From Planctomycetales bacterium (lineage in GTDB: Bacteria > Planctomycetota > Planctomycetia > Pirellulales > Thermoguttaceae), in the NCBI GenBank assembly GCA_007127495.1, contig SKZG01000074.1, forward strand, positions 1 through 5,854: 5,854 bases of DNA. The letters run 5' to 3'. The notes beneath the pieces are model-generated. The model saw only the letters and a list, made by a program, of their open reading frames with translations. It was not told the DNA's origin and did not search any database. A program made the translations under genes and the position numbers. Every line of letters begins with the position of its first letter. The stretch's first letter is position 1. Shown here in pieces: positions 1 through 5,099 of the stretch.

Positions 1-519
1 AACCTGGTGACCTCCGTGCAAGGATGCACCTACGGCTGCCTCGGGTTCGGCGATTGCGACCGATCCTGCAAGTACGATGCGATCCACGTGATCGACGGCC
101 TGGCGACGGTCGACTACGAGAAATGCGTCGGGTGCAAGGCCTGCGCGCGCGCCTGCCCTCGAAACATCATCAGCATGGTCCCGTTCAAGCAGGAACGCAT
201 GTTCGTGGTGGCCTGCTCCAACCAGGACAAAGGCCCCGAAGTGCAGGCGGTGTGCACCGTGGGATGTATCGGCTGCACCGGCTGTGCCCGCCGCGCCGAA
301 CTCATGCAAATGCAAGGCAACCTGCCCATGGTCGACTACACCCGATACGAATCGGACGACCATTTCGAGCCGGCCATGGAGAAGTGCCCGCGAGCCAGCA
401 TGATTTACGTGGGCAAGCCGAGCCCGGACGACCTGGCCGCCGTCGCTGACGAGCAGCTCCCCGACCGCGTCGAGGCCGACTTCAAGACCACCGTCGACGA
501 GACCGAATGGTGGGGCTGA
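1..519 (+). CDS. rnfB: RnfB, ferredoxin-like subunit of the Rnf electron-transport complex (5'-partial)
   Basis: The reading frame is open from base 1 and ends at TGA 517-519; the true start is upstream. RnfB passes electrons between ferredoxin and the membrane Rnf complex (ferredoxin:NAD+ oxidoreductase, ion-translocating). Counting V at base 7 as residue 1, a CxxxCxxxxxCxxxC motif (C7, C11, C17, C21) pairs with CxxCxxCxxxCP (C40, C43, C46, C50), giving a complete 2[4Fe-4S] domain. Next comes the RnfB-typical segment with C70 and the CxxxCxxCxxC run (C83, C87, C90, C93), and finally C127-P128. The second ferredoxin domain is incomplete: the fourth Cys of its first motif is Ala97 and the first three Cys of its second motif are absent. 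An acidic tail of about 40 residues follows. The usual N-terminal membrane helix and FeS domain are outside the window. RnfB is last in rnfCDGEAB-type operons, so the other subunits may lie just upstream. Family assignment is firm; subfamily is less so. Confidence 0.9.
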   Translation, partial: NLVTSVQGCTYGCLGFGDCDRSCKYDAIHVIDGLATVDYEKCVGCKACARACPRNIISMVPFKQERMFVVACSNQDKGPEVQAVCTVGCIGCTGCARRAELMQMQGNLPMVDYTRYESDDHFEPAMEKCPRASMIYVGKPSPDDLAAVADEQLPDRVEADFKTTVDETEWWG

Positions 520-523
520 GCGG

Positions 524-1567
524 CTACTGCGCTTGCCCGGCGGCCTGGAATCGGCGCCAGAAGCCGTCGGTCATCAGCAACCGGTGGCTCGCCGCGTCGC
601 CGTCTACCACCAAGGCATCCACTCCAGGGGGCAGTTTGTCAATACCGTCAGGGCCGAGCACGCTCAGCGCGGTCGCCCAAATATCGGCGGTGACCGCATC
701 GGGGGCGATGACGGTGACGGCGCAGGCGGCTTCGGTGGGATGTCCGGTTCTGGGATCGAGTATGTGGCTGTGGCGGCGGCCCTCCACCTCGACGTGGCGC
801 CGATAGTTCCCACTGGTGCAGACGGCCACGTCGGTTGCCACCAGGAAGCCGAGCCTGCCCTCGCCGAACGGATTCTGGACATCGATCGTCCAGGGCTCGC
901 CGGTGGGCGTGGCGCCGAAGCAGCGGATGTCGCCGCCCAGGTTCACCAGCCCGCCGTCCCAGCCCTGCTGCATGAGTAGCTCGATGGCCCGGTCAATAGC
1001 ATACCCCTTGGCGATTCCCCCCAGATCGAACTGCACGGTGGCGACCTGCTTGACGGCCCCGCGGTCGGTCAGTTGCACCTGCTGCCAGGTGGAGGCATTG
1101 CGTGCGTCGTCCAGCGCGGCGGCCGGCGGCGCGCTGCCCGACTTCGCGGCCCGGCCCCACAACTCGATTTGCGGGCGGCAGGTGACGTCGAACGCGCCGC
1201 CGGTTTCGTCCCATGCCCGACGCGCCGCCTCGAGGACGGCCAGGGTGCATTCGGAAAGGGGCACTTCCCGGCCGCCGGGCGCATGATTCAGGCGGCTGAG
1301 TTCCGAACGGTCGATCCATACGCTCATCCGGCTTTCGAGGTTTCGCAGCAGGTCTTCCGCTTCGCGCAATGCGAGGTCGGCGGCGCCGTGCTCGGCCGGC
1401 TGAATGACCGCGACCATCATGCCGTCGGTTCCCATCACCGCCTCGATACGGCGCGGCATCAGGGCGCGGGTCGGCCCTCCGGTCCCCCCTGTTTTCCAAA
1501 GGCCGATCGCCACGGCGGCCGTCAGGCCGAACACTGCCAGCGCACCGGCGAGTCGCTCAAAAGCCAT
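524..1567 (-). CDS. apbE: FAD:protein FMN transferase (ApbE family), membrane-anchored
   Basis: ApbE transfers FMN from FAD to a Thr in target flavoproteins, including RnfG/RnfD and NqrB/NqrC, outside the cytoplasmic membrane. The 347-residue product carries the family signatures in order: MGTDG near 45-49, SRMSVW plus SELSRLN at 79-94, GAFDVT at 124-129, DLGGIAKGYA at 181-190, NLGGD at 209-213, TSGNY at 251-255, HSHILDPRTG at 266-275, and TADIWATA at 293-300 with the metal-ligand Asp295 and Thr299. Residues 6-24 form one hydrophobic segment without a lipobox Cys, so it is probably anchored by this helix rather than as a lipoprotein. I chose ATG at 1565-1567 because the anchor begins there and GGAAAA (1573-1578, complement) sits at a suitable ribosome-binding distance. 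The frame stays open to an ATG at 1684, but that extra 39-residue stretch is basic and unlike the family. The gene converges on rnfB with 4 bp between stop codons, which fits a role in maturing the Rnf complex. Confidence 0.94.
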   Translation of the reverse strand: MAFERLAGALAVFGLTAAVAIGLWKTGGTGGPTRALMPRRIEAVMGTDGMMVAVIQPAEHGAADLALREAEDLLRNLESRMSVWIDRSELSRLNHAPGGREVPLSECTLAVLEAARRAWDETGGAFDVTCRPQIELWGRAAKSGSAPPAAALDDARNASTWQQVQLTDRGAVKQVATVQFDLGGIAKGYAIDRAIELLMQQGWDGGLVNLGGDIRCFGATPTGEPWTIDVQNPFGEGRLGFLVATDVAVCTSGNYRRHVEVEGRRHSHILDPRTGHPTEAACAVTVIAPDAVTADIWATALSVLGPDGIDKLPPGVDALVVDGDAASHRLLMTDGFWRRFQAAGQAQ

Positions 1568-1591
1568 CGTTATTTTCCGGGAAAAGCTGTT

Positions 1592-1597
1592 AGTGTA
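1592..1597 (-). promoter_or_regulatory. Possible -10 box for apbE
   Basis: On the minus strand this reads TACACT, preceded by TGC, which matches 4 of 6 bases of the sigma70 -10 consensus. It would start transcription about 18 bases before the apbE ATG. No good -35 hexamer lies 16-18 bp upstream. This is a weak call made from position and partial match only. Confidence 0.2.
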
Positions 1598-1628
1598 GCA
1601 TCCCCGCTTGCGTTGCGGCAGGGTGCGT

Positions 1629-1671
1629 GGGAGAATACGATAAGGCAAGGTAAGGCATCGGGGGGAGAATA
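1629..1671. repeat. Nested direct repeats in the apbE/pilB divergent region
   Basis: GGGAGAATA occurs exactly at 1629-1637 and 1663-1671. Between these copies TAAGGCA occurs exactly at 1641-1647 and 1651-1657. The layout is R1-R2-R2-R1, with the R2 copies 10 bp apart, about one helical turn. Spacing of this kind is common for tandem sites of dimeric regulators, but no known operator is recognised. The cluster lies 62-104 bp upstream of the apbE start and 160-205 bp upstream of pilB, so it could serve either gene. Confidence 0.5.
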
Positions 1672-1678
1672 GAACACA

Positions 1679-1705
1679 GCGCACGACAAGATCGCGCGCA
1701 CGACA
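1679..1705. repeat. 10-bp direct repeat GCGCACGACA, two copies
   Basis: Exact copies lie at 1679-1688 and 1696-1705, with a period of 17 bp. They follow directly after the nested repeats at 1629-1671. GC-rich context makes chance repeats somewhat more likely, so function is uncertain. The rest of the divergent region, 1706-1797, is pyrimidine-rich on the plus strand and shows no gene. Confidence 0.45.
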
Positions 1706-1797
1706 GGGGCGCGCAGCGTCGGCTCCTTGCGACCTCTCTCTCGGTCCCCTGGGCTTTGCTGTTCATTCTTTCCTTAAGTCTCTTTTTACGCCTTTTG

Positions 1798-1826
1798 TTG
1801 ACACCCGGCAACTCCCACAGTACGCT
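1798..1826 (+). promoter_or_regulatory. Sigma70-like promoter for pilB, predicted leaderless
   Basis: A perfect -35 hexamer TTGACA (1798-1803) is followed after exactly 17 bp by TACGCT (1821-1826), which keeps the T, A and final T of the -10 consensus. The expected transcription start, about seven bases downstream, falls at 1833-1834, on the pilB ATG itself. This agrees with the lack of a convincing Shine-Dalgarno sequence before that ATG. The -10 is only 3 of 6, so the call is moderate. Confidence 0.45.
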
Positions 1827-1833
1827 AGAAGTT

Positions 1834-3552
1834 ATGGCCGCAAGAAAAAAACGCTCAAACTGGACTGAAATACTTATCCGAATGGGGGGTGTGAGTCCGG
1901 AACAGCTTGCCGAAGCCGTCCAAATGGCGGACGAAACGGGAACCAAGCTGCCCGACGCCCTGCTACGCCTCGGCTATGCCACCGGCGACGAGGTCATGCG
2001 CGCCATGGCCGAGGAGCACGGGTTCGACTACGTGAACCTGAGCGAAGTTTCCATTCCGCCTTCGGTGGTCGAGCTGGTTCCGGAGTCGGTGGCGCGGGAA
2101 AACGTGATCCTGCCGATGGCCGAGGCCGAGGGTGAGTTGAAGGTCGTCGTCTCGGACCCCGAAGATTTCGAGACGTTCGAGAAGCTCCGCTTCATTCTCA
2201 ATCGTCGTGTGACCCCCGTGCTGGCCCCTCGCGAGTCCATTCTCGAGGCCATCAACCGGTATTACGGTCAAACGGTGGGGGAAAGTGCCGACTCGATGCT
2301 CCAGGAGTTCACCGACACGGCCATCGACTTCACCGAGACCATGGAGGACTCGGATGGGGGCGACGAAGAGGTCGACGAAAGCAGTGCCCCGGTGGTCCGA
2401 CTGGTCCAGCTTATCATCACGGAAGCCGTGCAGCTTCGGGCATCGGACATTCACATTGAGCCGTTTGAGGACCGCATTCGCGTACGTTACCGCATCGATG
2501 GGGTTCTCATCGAGCGGGACAGCCCCCCCCGACGCCTGCTCGGCGCCCTGCTCTCCCGACTGAAAATCCTCTCGCGGCTCGACATCGCCGAACGTCGCCG
2601 CATGCAGGACGGACGCATCAAGGTAACCATCGGGGAGAAGGAGCTGGACCTTCGCGTGAGCGTCATCCCGACCAATCACGGCCAGTCGGTTGTGATGCGG
2701 CTGCTGGACAAGGACAGCATCAAAGTCGGGATTCGCCAGTTGGGCTTTTCAGAAGAGGACTTCCAACGGCTGCAGCAGCTAATCCAGCGTCCCAACGGGA
2801 TTATCCTCGTAACCGGCCCCACCGGGTCAGGCAAAACCACCTCGCTGTATGCCGCGCTGAACGAGCTGAACACGCCGGACCGGAAGATTATCACCGCTGA
2901 GGACCCTGTCGAATACTACTTGGAGGGGGTGAATCAGGTTGAGATACGACACGCCATCGGGCTGGATTTTGCGCGCGTAATTCGCGCCATGTTGCGTCAG
3001 GCGCCGAACGTGATCCTTGTGGGCGAGATGCGCGACCTGGAGACGGCCCAGATGGGAATTCAGGCATCTTTGACAGGACACTTAGTATTCAGTACACTAC
3101 ATACGAACGATGCGCCCAGCGCCATTACACGCCTGATCGACATGGGCGTGCCCTCCTATCTGGTCGCAAGTAGTGTGGTGGCCATCATGGCACAGCGTCT
3201 GGTGCGGGTGGTTTGCCAGAAGTGCAAGCAGCCGTATTCGCCCAGCGCCTCGCAATTGGAGGCGGCCGGCATCACCATCGAAATGGCCCGCAATGCCGAC
3301 TTCGCCAAAGGACGAGGATGTGGCGCGTGCCAAGGAAGCGGATATCGCGGACGGTTGGGGATTTTCGAGCTGCTGATGATGTCCTCGAAAGTCCGTGAAC
3401 TGACGTTCAATGAATCGCCGACGGAAAAGATACGACAACAAGCCATTACCGAGGGGATGCGAACCCTCTATTGGGACGGAATTGACAAGGTGGTTCGCGG
3501 CGTGACCACGTTTGACGAAATCTACCGCGTGTCAAAACGCGACGAGCAGTGA
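1834..3552 (+). CDS. pilB: PilB/GspE-type secretion ATPase (type IV pilus assembly motor)
   Basis: This is a hexameric cytoplasmic ATPase that powers pilin or pseudopilin polymerisation together with the PilC/GspF platform protein. The product has 572 residues, a normal length. Residues about 8-140 are an MshEN/GspE N-terminal region with degenerate c-di-GMP motifs. An acidic linker (169-184) leads to the ATPase core, which opens with ASDIHIEP at 203-210. Core motifs are Walker A GPTGSGKT at 328-335, the Asp box with EDPVEYY at 356-362, Walker B VILVGEMRD at 393-401 with Glu398, and the His box GHLVFSTLHT at 415-424. Two CxxC pairs (C461/C464 and C496/C499) form the zinc-binding element typical of PilB/GspE and absent from PilT. 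I chose ATG 1834 because MshEN homology begins there. An in-frame TTG at 1756 would add 26 residues of unrelated hydrophobic sequence. The start lacks a good ribosome-binding site. PilB and GspE cannot be separated with certainty, but the pilT downstream favours a pilus. Confidence 0.94.
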   Translation: MAARKKRSNWTEILIRMGGVSPEQLAEAVQMADETGTKLPDALLRLGYATGDEVMRAMAEEHGFDYVNLSEVSIPPSVVELVPESVARENVILPMAEAEGELKVVVSDPEDFETFEKLRFILNRRVTPVLAPRESILEAINRYYGQTVGESADSMLQEFTDTAIDFTETMEDSDGGDEEVDESSAPVVRLVQLIITEAVQLRASDIHIEPFEDRIRVRYRIDGVLIERDSPPRRLLGALLSRLKILSRLDIAERRRMQDGRIKVTIGEKELDLRVSVIPTNHGQSVVMRLLDKDSIKVGIRQLGFSEEDFQRLQQLIQRPNGIILVTGPTGSGKTTSLYAALNELNTPDRKIITAEDPVEYYLEGVNQVEIRHAIGLDFARVIRAMLRQAPNVILVGEMRDLETAQMGIQASLTGHLVFSTLHTNDAPSAITRLIDMGVPSYLVASSVVAIMAQRLVRVVCQKCKQPYSPSASQLEAAGITIEMARNADFAKGRGCGACQGSGYRGRLGIFELLMMSSKVRELTFNESPTEKIRQQAITEGMRTLYWDGIDKVVRGVTTFDEIYRVSKRDEQ

Positions 3553-3586
3553 GCCGCCCAAGCTGGCTTGCAATTTGGAAATTTAC

Positions 3587-3614
3587 TTGAGGTTTTTGTG
3601 AAAACGGGAATAAT
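3587..3614 (+). promoter_or_regulatory. Candidate sigma70-like promoter for pilT with overlapping inverted repeat
   Basis: TTGAGG (3587-3592, 4 of 6) and AATAAT (3609-3614, 5 of 6) are separated by 16 bp in the only AT-rich patch of the region. Transcription would begin near 3621 and give a leader of about 320 bases. A perfect inverted repeat, CTTGAG at 3586-3591 and CTCAAG at 3615-3620, overlaps the -35 and closely follows the -10. A smaller one, GTTTT at 3592-3596 and AAAAC at 3601-3605, is nested inside. The placement suggests an operator, but no regulator family can be named. Confidence 0.35.
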
Positions 3615-3685
3615 CTCAAGAGCAGATCTTCTTCCTGAGGTTTCTTGTTTTAAATGACGCAGACGGCGCTGTGTGGTTACGCGGG

Positions 3686-3709
3686 CGGGTTTTCTGCCGC
3701 GCAGACCCG
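3686..3709 (+). repeat. Bulged hairpin in the pilT leader
   Basis: CGGG (3686-3689) pairs with CCCG (3706-3709) and TCTG (3693-3696) pairs with CAGA (3702-3705). A three-base T bulge lies on the 5' side and the loop is CCGCG. GCGGG (3681-3685) can also pair with CCCGC (3726-3730) as an outer helix. This may be an RNA structure of the long pilT leader. No known riboswitch class, including the c-di-GMP GEMM motif, is recognised. Confidence 0.3.
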
Positions 3710-3774
3710 ACCGACGTGGCTCCCACCCGCTGTTGAGGAATATTAAGGCACACACCTTTCTGGGGGCATGGTGC

Positions 3775-3876
3775 CGGACTTGCAGCGAGGTGGAGCCCCG
3801 CCTTGAGGCGGCTTCTTGCCAGCCGGATAAAGCCGGGACTCCAACACGGCCACTCGCCGCTTCCACTGCAAGCCCG
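3775..3876. repeat. Large interrupted palindrome, REP-pair (BIME)-like
   Basis: Two nested levels of inverted repeat are visible. The outer arms, 3775-3785 and 3866-3876, match at 10 of 11 positions and include perfect CTTGCAG/CTGCAAG. The inner arms, 3791-3811 and 3823-3843, match at 16 of 21 positions as inverted copies, and both arms begin with TGGAG when read inward. Each inner arm also folds on itself: CCGCC-TTGA-GGCGG at 3798-3811, and CCGG/CCGG at 3823-3836. A GGAG tetranucleotide followed by a short hairpin is the layout of REP elements moved by REP-associated tyrosine (Y1) transposases, and two in inverted orientation would form a BIME. The alternative is a structured RNA in the pilT leader. 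No transposase gene is in the window. Confidence 0.45.
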
Positions 3877-3939
3877 TCCCTGAAACGCCTTGCCGGGCGA
3901 CCCAGGAAGGATCCGCCACGAACGACCGAGAGCGAACGA

Positions 3940-5058
3940 ATGGGCACAATCCTGATCGACAAACTGTTGCAAACCGTGGTCAATCGAAAGGCCAGCGACT
4001 TGCATATCACCGTGGGCCAGCCCCCGGTGCTCCGCCTTGACGGCCGGTTGGTCCGGCTCGAAACCAAAGTGCTGGAGGCGGCCGATACCGTGGCGCTGAT
4101 GAAGAGCATCACTCCCGACCGCTGCCAGCAGGAGCTTCAGGAGGTGGGCGGGGCCGACTTCGGATTCGCCTTCGGCGAACTGGCCCGATTCCGCGTTTCC
4201 GTGTTCAAGCAGCGCGGCAACGTGGCCATGGTGCTCCGGCAAATCCCCAATAAATTGCTCGACTTCAAGGAATTGGGCACGCCGCCGGTCCTGGCCAAAC
4301 TTTGCGAACGCCCGCGGGGGCTCATCCTCGTCACCGGCCCGACCGGCTCTGGAAAAACCACCACCTTGGCGGCCATGGTCGACTACATGAACGATAAGTT
4401 CGACCACCACATCATTACCGTTGAGGACCCGGTCGAGTTCTACCATACGCATAAGAAGTCGACGATCAACCAGCGAGAAATTGGGGTCGACGTCCCCAGT
4501 TTCGCCGAGGCCATTCGCCGGGCCTTGCGGCAGGACCCGGACGTCATCCTCGTGGGCGAAATGCGCGACCTGGAAACCATCGAAGCCGCCATTACGGCGG
4601 CGGAAACCGGCCATATCGTGTTCGGCACTTTGCATACCACCGGGGCTCAGGGAACGGTCAACCGCATCATCGACGTCTTCCCGACCAGCCAGCAGGAGCA
4701 GATCCGAACCCAGCTTTCCACGGCCGTCATCGGCGTGCTCTCCCAGGCCCTTCTGCCGAAAATCGGCGGCGGACGCGTGGCCGCGTACGAAATGCTCGTC
4801 GTCACCCCCGCCATTGCCAACCTGATTCGAGAAAACAAAACGTTCCGCATCACCTCGTCCATCCAAACCGGGCAAAAGCTCGGTATGCAACTGCTTGACG
4901 ACAACATGTTCCGGCTCTGGCGCGACGGCCTGGTGGAAAAACGCGAGTGCCTGTTCCGGGCGAACCATCCCGAAGATCTTGCCGGAAAGATCGCCCGCGC
5001 CGAACGCGGCCTCTTCGAAGACGAAGAAGAAGCACGCAACCGCGCCAATAACCAATAA
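3940..5058 (+). CDS. pilT: PilT, type IV pilus retraction ATPase
   Basis: PilT is a hexameric cytoplasmic ATPase that drives pilus depolymerisation, giving twitching motility and DNA uptake in known systems. The product has 372 residues, near the family norm with a slightly extended acidic C-terminus. The N-terminal domain opens with ASDLHIT at 18-24. ATPase motifs are Walker A GPTGSGKT at 133-140, the Asp box TVEDPVEFY at 160-168, Walker B VILVGEMRD at 202-210, and the His box TGHIVFGTLHTTGA at 223-236. The PilT hallmark near 291-298 reads AIANLIRE, one residue off the usual AIRNLIRE. There is no tetra-Cys zinc motif, which separates it from PilB/GspE. ATG 3940 is chosen because the family N-terminus begins there, with a weak GAGAG (3928-3932) seven bases before it. 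The last codons lie in a heptamer repeat array that contains the TAA stop. The next pilB-like gene starts 41 bp downstream without its own evident promoter, so the two are probably co-transcribed. PilU is the less likely alternative. Confidence 0.95.
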   Translation: MGTILIDKLLQTVVNRKASDLHITVGQPPVLRLDGRLVRLETKVLEAADTVALMKSITPDRCQQELQEVGGADFGFAFGELARFRVSVFKQRGNVAMVLRQIPNKLLDFKELGTPPVLAKLCERPRGLILVTGPTGSGKTTTLAAMVDYMNDKFDHHIITVEDPVEFYHTHKKSTINQREIGVDVPSFAEAIRRALRQDPDVILVGEMRDLETIEAAITAAETGHIVFGTLHTTGAQGTVNRIIDVFPTSQQEQIRTQLSTAVIGVLSQALLPKIGGGRVAAYEMLVVTPAIANLIRENKTFRITSSIQTGQKLGMQLLDDNMFRLWRDGLVEKRECLFRANHPEDLAGKIARAERGLFEDEEEARNRANNQ

Positions 5059-5086
5059 CCAGCACCTAGCACCTAACACCTAACAC
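5045..5086. repeat. Six-unit tandem array of 7-bp repeats across the pilT stop codon
   Basis: Six in-register heptamers cover 42 bp and fit the consensus C-Y-A-R-Y-A-M. The first two units are both CCAATAA and the last two are both CTAACAC; the two in the middle are intermediates ending in GCAC. The TAA stop of pilT is the end of unit 2 (5056-5058), so the protein's last residues (ANNQ) derive from the repeat. Units of 7 bp resemble the short tandemly repeated repetitive (STRR) heptamers described in cyanobacteria. Similarity of form does not prove relationship. The gap to the next gene after the array is only 13 bp. Confidence 0.75.
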
Positions 5087-5099
5087 GAAAGTTCAATCT

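Larger units (their letters stand above)
3553..3939 (+). other. Gene-free intergenic region and pilT leader
   Basis: No credible gene is present. The pilT frame stays open upstream to a GTG at 3673, but that stretch encodes a low-complexity, Pro/Arg-rich peptide unlike any PilT N-terminus. The region has two parts. Bases 3571-3655 are AT-rich and contain two small perfect inverted repeats just after the pilB stop: CAAGC-TG-GCTTG at 3559-3570 and AATTT-GG-AAATT at 3572-3583. A candidate promoter follows them. Bases 3656-3939 are GC-rich with several inverted repeats, listed separately. None of the hairpins is followed by the U-tract of a classical terminator, so I do not call one after pilB. 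Confidence 0.6.

Noticed and set aside
1..519. Simple two-cluster ferredoxin instead of RnfB
   Set aside because: The spaced Cys pattern at 7-21, the CSNQDKG segment at 70-76 and the CxxxCxxCxxC run are RnfB features, and the frame continues upstream of the window.
1073..1672. Plus-strand open frame of 199 codons
   Set aside because: It is opposite apbE, which carries the complete set of family motifs. The product has no recognisable features and no ribosome-binding site.
1756..1833. TTG-initiated N-terminal extension of the first PilB
   Set aside because: The 26 added residues are a hydrophobic stretch not expected on a cytoplasmic ATPase. The predicted promoter lies inside this stretch, and family homology begins at the ATG at 1834.
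3559..3583. Two short perfect inverted repeats after pilB as an intrinsic terminator
   Set aside because: The stems are only five pairs with two-base centres, and no U-tract follows directly.
3673..3939. GTG-initiated 89-residue extension of PilT
   Set aside because: The peptide is Pro/Arg-rich and unlike any PilT N-terminus. The DNA here is dominated by palindromes, which fits a non-coding leader better.
3656..3939. c-di-GMP (GEMM) riboswitch before pilT
   Set aside because: The setting is suggestive, but none of the conserved GEMM sequence blocks could be found in the leader.
3616..5079. Long minus-strand open frame (487 codons) antisense to pilT
   Set aside because: It mirrors pilT, which has every catalytic motif in the correct order. 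The antisense product shows no recognisable domain, and long antisense frames are expected in GC-rich coding sequence.
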